From assembly GCA_020725865.1 (NCBI GenBank), contig DYEC01000001.1, positions 124,001-188,000 of the forward strand: DNA of 64,000 nt, given 5' to 3'. The notes under the pieces were generated by a model. The model had not been told where the DNA came from. It saw nothing but the letters and a program-made list of their open reading frames with translations, and did no database searches. Positions 23,745-32,319 of the stretch are shown in pieces. Position 1 is the stretch's first letter. Each line of letters opens with the position of its first letter. Both the position numbers and the translations under genes were made by a program. The stretch comes from Anaerolinea sp. (GTDB lineage Bacteria; Chloroflexota; Anaerolineae; Anaerolineales; Anaerolineaceae).

Positions 23745-24566
23745 ATGAATGAGAAAGTTTTCCTTTATTGTGACGCTCTTGGGCGTTATGTTGGCGTTCC
23801 AGAATATCCTCAGCGGATTGTCAGTCTAGTATCTTCGCTGACCGAAACGCTTTTCGAAATTGGTGTAGGAGACCGGGTAGTAGGAGTTTCAAGTTACTGT
23901 GGACGTTATGTTGACAACTTGGTTGCCCCAATCGTTGGCGATTACCTTTACGTGGCAGAAGATAAACTGAAGGAAGTCAAACCTGACCTAATTTTGACCA
24001 CAACCGGTGTTCAGCGAAATCTGGGGCGAAAGCTGGCAGATCAGGGTTTTCCGGTCTTCAGCTTTCCTTTGCCCAACAGCTTGCATGGGATTCTGGAAAA
24101 TGTGGTCACTTTAGGTGGTCTGGTGGGAGAGGTGAAAACTGCGCGTGAACTGGCATCTCGCTGGCAACGTGTTTTTGTGGAAATGGAAGCAGGAGCACTA
24201 AAGCCGAAGCCTCTCGTCTATGCAGAATGCTGGTTGGGAAGACATGCTCGTACCCCCGGTAGTTTGACATTTATCCATGATCTTATCACTGTTGCGGGTG
24301 GCGAAAACATCTTTGGCACAGAATGTCAGGGGTATCTTCCTCTTAACCTTGACGAAGTAATCCGCCGTAAGCCAGACGTAATGATCTTGTTCACCGAGCC
24401 AGAGTATCCTTTGAGAGCAAATGACCTGCTGAAGGAGCGTGGTTGGGAGGGGTTACCAGTGATTGAATCTACCGTCCGGCGCGGTGAAAACATTATTCAT
24501 GATGGACCTTCTATGATGGCAACTGCTACATGGCTAAAGGCACAACTGTTGCAGGTATTGAGATGA
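23745..24566 (+). CDS. BtuF-like corrinoid-binding protein without a signal peptide
   Basis: This protein of 273 residues has the same class III binding-protein fold as BtuF: RIVSLVSSLTETLFEIGVGD, VKPDLILTTTG, then GYLPLNLDEVIRRKPDVMIL. Its N-terminus (MNEKVFLYCDALGRYVGVPE) has no hydrophobic segment or lipobox, and no better start lies upstream because btuD ends two bases before. It should therefore stay in the cytoplasm. It lies between btuD and the adenosyltransferase gene, which it overlaps by four bases (ATGA). A role as an intracellular corrinoid carrier or sensor is a reasonable inference. A glycine-poor ACWLGRH-type segment (AECWLGRHARTPGS) offers a cysteine and histidine that could contact cobalt. 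Confidence 0.85.
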   Translation: MNEKVFLYCDALGRYVGVPEYPQRIVSLVSSLTETLFEIGVGDRVVGVSSYCGRYVDNLVAPIVGDYLYVAEDKLKEVKPDLILTTTGVQRNLGRKLADQGFPVFSFPLPNSLHGILENVVTLGGLVGEVKTARELASRWQRVFVEMEAGALKPKPLVYAECWLGRHARTPGSLTFIHDLITVAGGENIFGTECQGYLPLNLDEVIRRKPDVMILFTEPEYPLRANDLLKERGWEGLPVIESTVRRGENIIHDGPSMMATATWLKAQLLQVLR

Positions 24567-25084
24567 GGGAAGGTTTATTTATTGTTCATACAGGTGATGG
24601 AAAAGGAAAATCTACAGCCGCTTTTGGTACGCTATTGCGTGCTTGGGGGCGAGGAATGCGGGTATGTGTCATTCAGTTTCTCAAAGACAGCACGGGGCAG
24701 TGGGGTGAGATCAAAGCGGCGAGACGACTCGGCATTGAGTGGTACACCAGTGGTGATGGTTTTACCTGGCTTTCTAAAGATTTGAACGAGGCGGCAGAAC
24801 ATGCTTGTTGGGGCTGGAAACTTGCTAAGGAAAAGATAGCCAGTGGGAATTATGATTTGATTATTCTGGATGAATTTACTTATCCATTAATCTACCGGTG
24901 GGTAGATGTAAATGAAGTAATAGATTGGCTTGTTTATCACCGCCCAAAGGATTTGCATCTCATAGTTACAGGGCGATCTGCGCCTAAAGAACTGATTGCT
25001 CAGGCTGATCTGGTAACAGAGATGAAACAGATCAAGCATCCTTATCAGCGGGGTATACCTGGACAGGCGGGGATAGAATTTTAG
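24563..25084 (+). CDS. cobO: Cob(I)yrinic acid a,c-diamide adenosyltransferase (CobA/BtuR type)
   Basis: This enzyme transfers the adenosyl group of ATP to Co(I) corrinoids, making coenzyme B12 forms from scavenged corrinoid. It has 173 residues from ATG 24563, whose ATGA overlaps the preceding stop; an ATG at 24530 is possible but would overlap by 37 bases. The P-loop is HTGDGKGKST near residue 8, followed by CVIQFLK, a Walker-B-like LIILDEFTYPLIY, and the conserved C-terminal HPYQRGIPGQAGIEF. It closes the riboswitch-controlled uptake operon. A user of the product, lysine 2,3-aminomutase-type chemistry excluded, is not in the window. Confidence 0.92.
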   Translation: MREGLFIVHTGDGKGKSTAAFGTLLRAWGRGMRVCVIQFLKDSTGQWGEIKAARRLGIEWYTSGDGFTWLSKDLNEAAEHACWGWKLAKEKIASGNYDLIILDEFTYPLIYRWVDVNEVIDWLVYHRPKDLHLIVTGRSAPKELIAQADLVTEMKQIKHPYQRGIPGQAGIEF

Positions 25085-25166
25085 AAGAAATTGCACTTTT
25101 TGTCTGTCTTTCAATCAAACATACTCGAAAGATTGTAAGGCGAGTTTTGCAACATCCGTCTTTTGG

Positions 25167-25172
25167 TATACT
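25167..25172 (+). promoter_or_regulatory. Possible -10 box giving a leaderless or near-leaderless mRNA
   Basis: TATACT ends six bases before the ATG at 25179, so the transcript would begin at or near the start codon. No ribosome binding site is seen. The -35 region (TTTTGC at 25145) is weak. Confidence 0.35.
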
Positions 25173-25178
25173 TGGCTT

Positions 25179-25859
25179 ATGCCTTATACCATGCTTTTCT
25201 TTGACCTGGATGATACGCTTTACCCGCGCGATTGCGGCTTGTGGCCTGCAATTTATGAGCGGATCAGCTTATATATGCATGAGCGAGTTGGGCTGCCTTG
25301 GGAGTTGATTCCGCCTTTGCGAAAGCGTTTGTTTCAGCAGTATGGTACAACAATGCGTGGACTGGTGGTTGAGTATGGCATAGATGAACAGGATTATCTA
25401 GCTTTTGTGCATGATCTGCCGCTTCAAAATTTCATTCAACCTGATCCGGCGATCCGCGCCATGCTGAAACGGTACTCGCAGCCAAAAGCAATTTTTACGA
25501 ACGCGGATCGAAATCATGCCCGACGCGTTTTGCGTATGCTTGACTTAGAAGATAGTTTTGATTTCATTATTGATATTCTGGATATGTCTCCCTACTGTAA
25601 GCCTATGCCTGAGGCTTTTGGCATTGCATTGCATAAAACGGGGAACCCTGATCCTGTCAATTGTGTGTTGATTGATGACATGCCTGCAAATCTTGCAACA
25701 GCCCGCTGGTTGGGATTCTATACCATCCGGGTTGGTGATGTGACACCTGGTTCACAATATCATACGGCGATCTTAAAGTTGAGTGACTTACCGAGTATCT
25801 TGGATAATCTGCTGGATGGAAAAAGTTCATCCGTGCATTTGGCGCTTCAACAGGAGTGA
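25179..25859 (+). CDS. HAD-family hydrolase, pyrimidine 5'-nucleotidase-like
   Basis: This is a cytoplasmic phosphatase of 226 residues. Motif I is FFDLDDTLYP near residue 9 with the nucleophilic Asp. Motif II is AIFTNADR, motif III the lysine of CKPMPEAFGIAL, and motif IV LIDDMPANLATARWLG. The DDTLYP and YCKPMPEAF sequences resemble the SDT1/YjjG-type group that removes phosphate from nucleotides or sugar phosphates. The cap is the helical type between motifs I and II. The gene seems to have its own promoter very close to the ATG. The next small gene is eight bases from its stop region. Confidence 0.88.
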   Translation: MPYTMLFFDLDDTLYPRDCGLWPAIYERISLYMHERVGLPWELIPPLRKRLFQQYGTTMRGLVVEYGIDEQDYLAFVHDLPLQNFIQPDPAIRAMLKRYSQPKAIFTNADRNHARRVLRMLDLEDSFDFIIDILDMSPYCKPMPEAFGIALHKTGNPDPVNCVLIDDMPANLATARWLGFYTIRVGDVTPGSQYHTAILKLSDLPSILDNLLDGKSSSVHLALQQE

Positions 25860-25863
25860 TGAT

Positions 25864-26109
25864 GTGTCAACGACCGGCTGGCTTGTTCTAATTGGCTTGA
25901 TCATTCTTATTGTGGTGATTAATTTTGGGCTGTGGCGCACCCTCAAAGGCGGACGATTTTTTACAGATACGACCATGCTCCACAAGGTGAGCCGCACTTT
26001 ACGCTATCCCTGGCATGATGAAGAAGAACAATTTTCCGAACTTGCCCGGCGCGTGGAGGATCTAAAAAAAATATCCCCACCTAAAGAGCAAAAGAACTCT
26101 CCAAGGTGA
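25864..26109 (+). CDS. Small single-span membrane protein of unknown function
   Basis: The frame gives 81 residues from GTG 25864, with CAGGAG seven bases upstream at the end of the HAD gene. Residues about 6-26 (WLVLIGLIILIVVINFGLW) form one membrane helix. The rest is charged, with a predicted helix EEEQFSELARRVEDLKK and a basic, Pro-rich tail. I do not recognise a family. It is likely co-transcribed with the HAD phosphatase. Confidence 0.6.
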   Translation: MSTTGWLVLIGLIILIVVINFGLWRTLKGGRFFTDTTMLHKVSRTLRYPWHDEEEQFSELARRVEDLKKISPPKEQKNSPR

Positions 26110-26193
26110 TTTTTTAAAAAACCGCGGCCTATCTTTCGCTAAATTTTCTTATGGGATGCTTGCACAAAAACAAGGTGATATTCTAGGAGGTTT

Positions 26194-27447
26194 ATGAAAA
26201 ATCCTAAGACTGTTTTACTGGTTGCTTGGAGCTTAATCATTCTTCTGGCTGCGTTTTCAGCAGGTGTGCTGGTTGGCTGGGCGATGCCCGGTAACCCTGG
26301 TTTTGTTTTGCCAGTCAACATTTTTTCTTCACAAGTAAATCAACAGACAACTTCCACCGAAGACCGCGACAGGCTTTTTACGCCTTTCTGGGAAGCCTGG
26401 GATATTGTTAAGACACAATATGTTCAGCAGCCTGTTGATGAAATTGAGATGATGCGCGGGGCAATCCGCGGCATGTTGGAATCTTTGGGGGATGAGTATA
26501 CATCTTACATGGACCCGGATCAATACCGCCAGCAGAATGCCCCACTGCAAGGGGAATATGAGGGGATTGGAGCATGGGTGGACATTACAGGCGAGTACCT
26601 TAAAATTATTGCGCCAATGCCGGGATCGCCTGCTGAGAAAGCCGGTTTGCAGCCGGATGATCTGGTCATCGCGGTGGATGGTGAAGATATGACGGGCGTG
26701 GATGGTAATCTGGTTCTGCGCCGCATTTTGGGGCCCGCAGGTACTGAAGTAACCCTGACCATTCAGCGCTCTTCGGTTGCGGAGCCTTTTGATGTGACGA
26801 TTAAACGTGCAAAGATTACCATTCCCAGTGTTAAGGGTGAAATGTTAAAAGATGAGATTGCTTATGTGCAGTTGCTCACCTTTGGTGATGATACGGCTGA
26901 AGAATTGGATAAGACTTTAGAAGAGCTTCTCTCCAAGAATCCGAAGGGGATGATTCTGGACTTGCGCAACAATGGCGGTGGATATCTCAACACGGCGGTC
27001 AAGGTTGTTTCGGAGTTTATTCCTGCCAATAAGGTGGTTTTGATAGAAGAGTTTGGCGACGGGACTCGACAGACTTATAAAACAGAGAAACACGGGATTG
27101 CCAGAGATATACCGCTAGTAGTACTGGTCAATGAAGGAACAGCTTCGGCGTCTGAAATCACGGCGGGGGCGATTCAAGATTATGGGCGCGGTAAACTTGT
27201 CGGAACCAGGACGTACGGAAAGGGATCTGTTCAGAATTGGGTGCCGCTGGCAAACGATCAGGGTGCAGTGCGCGTCACAATTGCCCGCTGGCTAACGCCA
27301 AAGGAACGACAAATCAACAAAGCTGGTCTTGAGCCAGATGTTGTAGTGGAATTCACCGAAGAGGATATTCAAGCTCGCAAGGATGTGCAACTTGAGAAAG
27401 CTATTGATGTTTTAAAAAATTATAGTGCAGCAGGGTCTTCAGATTAG
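26194..27447 (+). CDS. ctpA: S41-family C-terminal processing peptidase
   Basis: This is an exported serine protease of the CtpA/Prc family, 417 residues. An N-terminal hydrophobic segment (LVAWSLIILLAAFSAGVLVGW) is a signal anchor. A PDZ domain follows with GAWVDITGEYLKI, PMPGSPAEKAGLQPDDLVIAVDG near residue 150, and then the S41 core. The catalytic Ser is in NEGTASASEITAGA and the Lys in TRTYGKGSVQ. The C-terminal part has ARWLTPKERQINKAGLEPDV. It acts outside the membrane on misfolded or precursor protein tails. SD AGGAGG precedes the ATG. Confidence 0.94.
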   Translation: MKNPKTVLLVAWSLIILLAAFSAGVLVGWAMPGNPGFVLPVNIFSSQVNQQTTSTEDRDRLFTPFWEAWDIVKTQYVQQPVDEIEMMRGAIRGMLESLGDEYTSYMDPDQYRQQNAPLQGEYEGIGAWVDITGEYLKIIAPMPGSPAEKAGLQPDDLVIAVDGEDMTGVDGNLVLRRILGPAGTEVTLTIQRSSVAEPFDVTIKRAKITIPSVKGEMLKDEIAYVQLLTFGDDTAEELDKTLEELLSKNPKGMILDLRNNGGGYLNTAVKVVSEFIPANKVVLIEEFGDGTRQTYKTEKHGIARDIPLVVLVNEGTASASEITAGAIQDYGRGKLVGTRTYGKGSVQNWVPLANDQGAVRVTIARWLTPKERQINKAGLEPDVVVEFTEEDIQARKDVQLEKAIDVLKNYSAAGSSD

Positions 27448-27532
27448 AACATTAAAGCGGCCTTAAGAAAACTGTAGTAAAACGCTTTACGGCGGTTGTT
27501 TTTTTACCTGTTCTGCGCTACACTCATAACAA

Positions 27533-28300
27533 ATGGATGCAGTGTCAATGACATTTTTGGGTGTTGTGCATTCTAGCGGGCGAGATGGATTCACGTTTGC
27601 GGCGCTGGATGATGAGCATAAACTACTGGCACTAGCAACGGGAAAGTTGCAGGATGTATTGGCTTTTGCGGCCGGGCAGGGCACCTGTGTAGCGGCGATT
27701 AATCTGCCAGCGCGCCCAAACCAGGGGGTGTTCCGACAACTTGCAGCTCAACAGCAACTTTTTTCTAATATAGCTGAAGAAAAATGGATGGATATGCGTC
27801 TGGCAGAATACGAATTGCGACAGCAAGGAATTCATGTATCTGCGACTCCCTCTTCCATTGTTGATTGTCCACACTGGATGCAAAGAGGTTTTACTCTCTT
27901 TGCGCAATTGCAAACATTGGGCTACGAGCCATACCCAACTGAAGGTGCTGAGCGGCAATGGCTGGAAACAAACTCCGAAGCAGGTTTCTGGTACCTGCTG
28001 GGTTTAAAGCCTTTTGAGCCGCGCTCTCTGGAAGGACGGTTACAGCGGCAATTGATATTATTTGAACGTGACCTGCCTGTAACAGACCCACTCCGCTTTT
28101 TTGAGGAAGTAACCCGGCATAAGCTTCTCAGTGGCGTTTTGCCTTTACACGGCATTCTCTCTTCAGTGGAACTGGATGCATTGTTGGCAGCAGAGGTAGC
28201 CTGGTTGACAAAATTTCATCCGGATCGACTAATTAAATTCGGCGCTCCAGAAGAGGGTCAAATATATTTGGTAGCAGGGGATACCAGGGCATCACGCTGA
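27533..28300 (+). CDS. DUF429-like predicted RNase H-fold protein
   Basis: This 255-residue protein resembles the DUF429 family (predicted RNase H-like nuclease fold). It shows an N-terminal FLGVVHSSGRDGFTFAALD, an AAINLPARPNQG strand with the usual proline, RLAEYELRQQGIHVSATP near residue 92, and MQRGFTLFAQLQTLGYEPYPTE near 118, which matches the family's GxxLxxxL and E-x-YP region. The first acidic residue of an RNase H site is replaced by His (VVHSSG), so activity is uncertain. ATG 27533 is used; a second ATG lies six codons in. The function is unknown. Confidence 0.6.
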   Translation: MDAVSMTFLGVVHSSGRDGFTFAALDDEHKLLALATGKLQDVLAFAAGQGTCVAAINLPARPNQGVFRQLAAQQQLFSNIAEEKWMDMRLAEYELRQQGIHVSATPSSIVDCPHWMQRGFTLFAQLQTLGYEPYPTEGAERQWLETNSEAGFWYLLGLKPFEPRSLEGRLQRQLILFERDLPVTDPLRFFEEVTRHKLLSGVLPLHGILSSVELDALLAAEVAWLTKFHPDRLIKFGAPEEGQIYLVAGDTRASR

Positions 28301-28330
28301 ACGAAAGCCCTTTACAAGACGAAAATACGC

Positions 28331-28359
28331 TTGCAAACATCATCCTTTGGGGGTAAACT
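28331..28359 (+). promoter_or_regulatory. Possible promoter of the UbiA gene
   Basis: TTGCAA (28331-28336) and TAAACT (28354-28359) are separated by 17 bases. The match is moderate. Confidence 0.35.
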
Positions 28360-28402
28360 ATATTTTGTTTTAAATTATCATAATAATTTAGAGGATTGAG
28401 AG

Positions 28403-29392
28403 ATGAATCTTACAATGTGGATCAAGGCTTTACGTGTCATCCCGCGCGTGGAAAAAGAAGAATGGGAGCGGTTGGACGTAATCTCAAAGTGGTTGATTTC
28501 TACCCGCGCGGCAGTACTGATTATGACATTCATTTCGGCGGCTATTGCGGGTTTACTTGCAGCGCGTGCTGGCATGTTCGATTGGGGACGCTGGATATTG
28601 CTGACAATTGGTCTGGTCTTTGCCCACGCGATGAACAATCTGATGAATGATATTACTGACTATGAGAAAGGGGTAGATAAAGATAATTATTTTCGCACTC
28701 AATACGGCCCACAACCGCTTGAACAGGGATTGATGAGCAAGCGCCAGATTTTGATGTATGCTGCTGTTACGGGGCTGATTGCCCTAGCGGCGGGTGTCCC
28801 GCTGGTTATCTTTGGCGGCTGGCTGGCGCTGGGGTTGTTACTGGCTGGCGTTTTCTTTGTCTTTTTTTATACATATCCATTGAAATACATTGGTCTGGGC
28901 GAGATTGCAGTAATCATTGTCTGGGGTCCTCTGATGATAGGAGGCGGGTACTATGTCATCACCGGTCAATGGGATTGGAATGTAGTCATTGCCAGTCTGC
29001 CCTATGCATTAGGTCCGACAACTGTCATTTTTGGCAAACACATTGATAAGTTGGAGCAAGACAAAGCAAAAGGGATCCGAACCCTGCCTGTCCTGTTGGG
29101 GGAAACGGCGGCGCGTTATGTAGCACTGGTGATGATGGCACTGCAGTATTTACTGGTATTTTATCTAATAGCGATTGGGTATCTACCGTGGGTAATGGTG
29201 CTGGTTTTATTGGGGCTATACACCGTGCCGCGCGTGCTACCAATTTTTCTTAAACCCAAGCCGGCTGACTGTCCCCCGAATTATAGCCGGGATGTCTGGC
29301 CCCTGTGGTATGTTGCGGCTGCGTTTTATCAGAATCGGGCGTACGGACTGGCATTGTTATTAGGGCTGATTACCAGTGTGGTCTTCTTTTAG
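28403..29392 (+). CDS. UbiA-family prenyltransferase, MenA-like
   Basis: This is an integral membrane prenyltransferase of 329 residues with eight or nine helices. The first prenyl-diphosphate/Mg site is NNLMNDITDYEKGVDKDN near residue 77. The second is HIDKLEQDKAKGIRTLPVLLG near residue 215. This arrangement and HAMNNLMND resemble 1,4-dihydroxy-2-naphthoate polyprenyltransferase, which makes menaquinone, though other UbiA members (haem O, chlorophyll, tetraether-type lipids) cannot be excluded. No other menaquinone genes are near. SD AGAGG precedes the ATG. Its 3' end overlaps the convergent gene by four bases. Confidence 0.85.
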   Translation: MNLTMWIKALRVIPRVEKEEWERLDVISKWLISTRAAVLIMTFISAAIAGLLAARAGMFDWGRWILLTIGLVFAHAMNNLMNDITDYEKGVDKDNYFRTQYGPQPLEQGLMSKRQILMYAAVTGLIALAAGVPLVIFGGWLALGLLLAGVFFVFFYTYPLKYIGLGEIAVIIVWGPLMIGGGYYVITGQWDWNVVIASLPYALGPTTVIFGKHIDKLEQDKAKGIRTLPVLLGETAARYVALVMMALQYLLVFYLIAIGYLPWVMVLVLLGLYTVPRVLPIFLKPKPADCPPNYSRDVWPLWYVAAAFYQNRAYGLALLLGLITSVVFF

Positions 29393-30159
29393 CAATTCTT
29401 GCTGACTGCAATACCTTCAACTTCCAGCCAGACGTCTTCGGATGTTTCTAGTGTTCCTGCTCGAAGCGCTCCATCCGGTGTAAAAGCAAGGTATTGATTA
29501 TCAATCCAGATGACCAGCCCCAGTTTTCCACGCGGCACGATCGCGGTTTCAAAATAGAGCCGATTGTCAACATAAAAATTTACCGCTGTCTTTCGGCATT
29601 CGAGCCGGTAAAAGTGCCAGCACGTAAGGTCAATATCTGTCCTGCCTGCATCATCAGCGATGATTAGCTGGGCCAGACGGCGCAGAAGGCGAGCTGCAGG
29701 GCGAATCAAAAACAGTGGTAATGTAAAGATACCGGGAAACAGCAAGGGCGTTGGTAATCTCCAGGAAGAAAACGAAGCCATCAACATCCCTTGTGCCGGG
29801 TGGGTATCCCGCAGGGCAAGGTAATTGGGTGGTGAAGCGTAGAAAAACCATGCCGCCTGTGGCAAAGATGGTAAGCGGCGCACCGTTCCTTTAGTAAGTC
29901 TCAAACTTGTTGAAAAAGGATCATTCCAGAAGCCAAAGCCCCAAGTACCCGGTATATCATGTGTGGATATGCGCGCTCTTAATGTTAGATAAAATGGTAT
30001 TTCCCAATAAAAATGCTCACGGCGCAAGTTCAGATAGTCGTCCAGTTGCGCCCAGCGGTACTGTCCAGCCGGACCCGCGTCAATCCATAAGCGCCAGCGA
30101 TCATTAGTTATTCTATTTACACGAGCGTGAGCTGATTGGCGGATTTTTAATTCGATCAT
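29389..30159 (-). CDS. Hypothetical protein with a possible concanavalin-like fold
   Basis: I do not recognise this family. The 256 residues contain two regions resembling the beta-sandwich of lectin- or GH16-like proteins: an early FYLTLRARISTHDIPGTWGFGFWND and a late CRKTAVNFYVDNRLYFETAI followed by GKLGLVIWIDNQYL. No signal peptide is seen; residues about 150-165 are hydrophobic (LFPGIFTLPLFLI) and may form a membrane segment or core. It is followed within 14 bases by the upstream-placed DUF456 gene in the same direction, so the order serS, DUF456, this gene may be one leftward transcript. Confidence 0.6.
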   Translation of the reverse strand: MIELKIRQSAHARVNRITNDRWRLWIDAGPAGQYRWAQLDDYLNLRREHFYWEIPFYLTLRARISTHDIPGTWGFGFWNDPFSTSLRLTKGTVRRLPSLPQAAWFFYASPPNYLALRDTHPAQGMLMASFSSWRLPTPLLFPGIFTLPLFLIRPAARLLRRLAQLIIADDAGRTDIDLTCWHFYRLECRKTAVNFYVDNRLYFETAIVPRGKLGLVIWIDNQYLAFTPDGALRAGTLETSEDVWLEVEGIAVSKNC

Positions 30160-30172
30160 TTTTGGTCTTCTG

Positions 30173-30682
30173 CTACCCCATCGGCAGATAAAACGAAGCG
30201 ATCACCCAAATCAGTACCATAAGACAGCCGATACCAAATCGAACAAATGCTGAGGAGCCGCAGCCAATTGCCATACTGGTTGTTGAGTTTAGAGCTTTGC
30301 GCCAATCGCGCAGGCGAAGGATTTCAACGATGAAAATTCCTAACAGCGCCAGTAACAAACCGCCAATTGGTGTCATGAAGATGCTTCCTAAGACTCCAGC
30401 TAGTAATGCAATGCCGATTCCCAGCCAGCTAGCTCCGCTCATGCGGGCACTGGCACCCATTAGAATATTGTCAATCACGCTTCCAACGATCATTAAGATA
30501 GTCAGAATAGCAAAAGCGACCCAGGTAATCCAAGTAAAACCGGTGGCGATCCAGTATACCAGTGCTGCTAACCAAATCATTACCAGCCCTGGTAATACAG
30601 GAATAATCAATCCTGCCAGTCCCAGCAACATCACGAAGATGATGACTGCCAGGAATGCTGTTTGGGTCCAATTCTCTATCAT
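30173..30682 (-). CDS. DUF456-family small membrane protein
   Basis: This protein of 169 residues has about four membrane helices. The first segment has GLAGLIIPVLPGLVMIWLAAL, and the central GASARMSGASWLGIGIALLAG followed by GSIFMTPIGGLLLALLGIF is typical of DUF456. The start ATG 30682 is one base after the serS stop, so translation is probably coupled. The longer frame runs into serS and is not credible. Function is unknown. Confidence 0.85.
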   Translation of the reverse strand: MIENWTQTAFLAVIIFVMLLGLAGLIIPVLPGLVMIWLAALVYWIATGFTWITWVAFAILTILMIVGSVIDNILMGASARMSGASWLGIGIALLAGVLGSIFMTPIGGLLLALLGIFIVEILRLRDWRKALNSTTSMAIGCGSSAFVRFGIGCLMVLIWVIASFYLPMG

Positions 30683-30683
30683 G

Positions 30684-31958
30684 CTATGCTGCCTGTATTC
30701 TTTCGATGTTACACATCCATGGACGAAGTACTTCCGGTACAATGATTGAGCCATCGGGTTGCTGATAGTTTTCAAGCACGGCGATTAATGTACGCGGCAA
30801 ACCCAAACCGGAGCCGTTCAGTGTGTGTACAAAACGCGTACCTTTTCCTTCGGCAGGACGATAACGGATAGCGGCGCGGCGTGCTTGAAAATCACCCACG
30901 TTGGAGACCGTAGAGACCTCAAGCCATTCGCCAACCCCGGGCGCCCAGACCTCAATATCGTAGGCAATGCGTGCATTGAAACTCAGATCTCCTGTACAAA
31001 TTTGGACTACGCGATAAGTCAACCCCAGTTCAGCGCAGGTTTGTTCGGCATCTGCCAGCATTTTTGCCAGTTCGGCAGACGATTCCTCTGGTTTGCAGAA
31101 GGTATACATTTCCACTTTATCGAATTGATGACCCCGCTTTATACCACGTACATCTCGACCGGCGCTCATTTTTTCGCGTCGAAAACATGGGGTATAGGCA
31201 GTATAACGGAGCGGCAGGTCTTTCTCTTCAAGAATTTCGTCCATGTGTAAACCGGTAAGTGGCACCTCGGCAGTAGGTACCATCCATAAGTCTTCCTCAT
31301 GGTCCTTGTAAAGATTATCGGCAAATTTTGGTAACTGGCCAGAAGCAAAGAGCGTTTCACTGCGCACCATAAAGGGTGGGTACTTTTCCAGATAGCCCTG
31401 GCGGATGTGAAGGTCAAGCATCCAGGCGATCAGTGCGCGCTGCAAGCGTGCGCCGGCGCCACTGAGGACGTAGAAACGTGATCCGGTGAGCTTTACCCCG
31501 CGATCAAAATCTATGATACCCAGTTTAACACCAAGGTCCCAATGCGGCTGAGGAGCAAAGTCGAGTGTGGGAATATCTCCCACTTGCTTAATGACTATAT
31601 TATCATGTTCACTTTCACCTATAGGAACAGAAGGGTCAGGCAGGTTCGGAATACCTGATAAAGTAGCCTGCAATTCTGCTTCTACCTGTCGTACCTCTTC
31701 GTCAAGTGCGGCAATGCGATCACCCAGACCTCGCATGGCTTCAATTTTTGCCTGACGTTCAGTCGGGTCTTTCATCTTGCCAATCTCGCGCGAAACAGTA
31801 TTTCGCTCGGCTTTAAGCGATTCAACTTCCATGAGCAAACTGCGTCTCCGCTGGTCAAACGTCAATGTTGCATCAACAATGGACGGATCCATTTGACGGC
31901 TGCGTAGTGCCTGACGGACCAGTTCAGGTTCCTGACGGATGAGATTGATGTCGAACAT
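30684..31958 (-). CDS. serS: Seryl-tRNA synthetase
   Basis: This enzyme charges tRNA-Ser with serine in the cytoplasm, 424 residues. I chose ATG 31958 because AGGAGG sits just upstream; a TTG start 18 bases earlier would place that site inside the gene. The N-terminal long coiled-coil arm (residues about 30-100) is present. Class II motif 2 is [21 protein letters not shown] (quoted in part: [12 protein letters not shown]), preceded by [15 protein letters not shown], and motif 3 is [20 protein letters not shown] near residue 380. Expression is controlled by the T-box leader at 31977-32250. Confidence 0.97.
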   Translation of the reverse strand: MFDINLIRQEPELVRQALRSRQMDPSIVDATLTFDQRRRSLLMEVESLKAERNTVSREIGKMKDPTERQAKIEAMRGLGDRIAALDEEVRQVEAELQATLSGIPNLPDPSVPIGESEHDNIVIKQVGDIPTLDFAPQPHWDLGVKLGIIDFDRGVKLTGSRFYVLSGAGARLQRALIAWMLDLHIRQGYLEKYPPFMVRSETLFASGQLPKFADNLYKDHEEDLWMVPTAEVPLTGLHMDEILEEKDLPLRYTAYTPCFRREKMSAGRDVRGIKRGHQFDKVEMYTFCKPEESSAELAKMLADAEQTCAELGLTYRVVQICTGDLSFNARIAYDIEVWAPGVGEWLEVSTVSNVGDFQARRAAIRYRPAEGKGTRFVHTLNGSGLGLPRTLIAVLENYQQPDGSIIVPEVLRPWMCNIERIQAA

Positions 31959-31976
31959 AGCGCCTCCTGGTTTCAA

Positions 31977-32250
31977 TCAATAACCCCTTCGTCATAGCAG
32001 GACGAAGGGGCAAATTCGTGGTGCCACCTGCCTTCGCCGACGGTTTAAAAGAGCCAACCGGCAGCCTCGTGAGAAAGATAACGGTTTCGCCGATCCTCTT
32101 ACAATGGTCGTTATAAAACCATTCCTGCGAGGACAGTCCGCCTGCAACAGGCAATCAGGGGGGAATTCATCGGTTAGTTTACCGGCTCGCACCAGACGCA
32201 GGCTCTCTGAAAAGCATCCGATGATTAGTCCTGAGTTGACTTTTTAATTT
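31977..32250 (-). ncRNA. T-box leader of serS
   Basis: Read leftward, the leader has AGAGAG (32208-32203) and GGTGCGAG (32193-32186) of Stem I, a candidate serine codon TCC (32164-32162), and the T-box AGGTGGCACCACG (32029-32017). Its TGGC bulge pairs with a GCCA tRNA end, which fits the G discriminator of tRNA-Ser. Uncharged tRNA-Ser should prevent termination and allow serS expression. The exact specifier position is my estimate. Confidence 0.9.
31984..32010 (-). terminator. T-box terminator hairpin before serS
   Basis: CCCCTTCGTC and GACGAAGGGG form a perfect 10-bp stem with a seven-base loop, followed leftward by TTATTGATTG. It competes with the antiterminator formed around the T-box. 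Confidence 0.8.
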
Positions 32251-32256
32251 GCTGGG

Positions 32257-32284
32257 ATTATACGACGATATAAGGTAATGTCAA
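32257..32284 (-). promoter_or_regulatory. Sigma-A-type promoter of serS
   Basis: Read leftward, TTGACA (32284-32279) and TATAAT (32262-32257) are separated by 16 bases. Both match the consensus, and the start would be at about 32250. Confidence 0.85.
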
Positions 32285-32319
32285 GAATTTCTCTATTTGA
32301 GCGAACGTCTTCCAGTCCT

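Noticed and set aside
27453-27505. Terminator after the processing protease gene (TAAAGCG/CGCTTTA then T run)
   Set aside because: The stem is seven pairs with a long loop, and the T run begins nine bases after it, too far for a normal intrinsic terminator.
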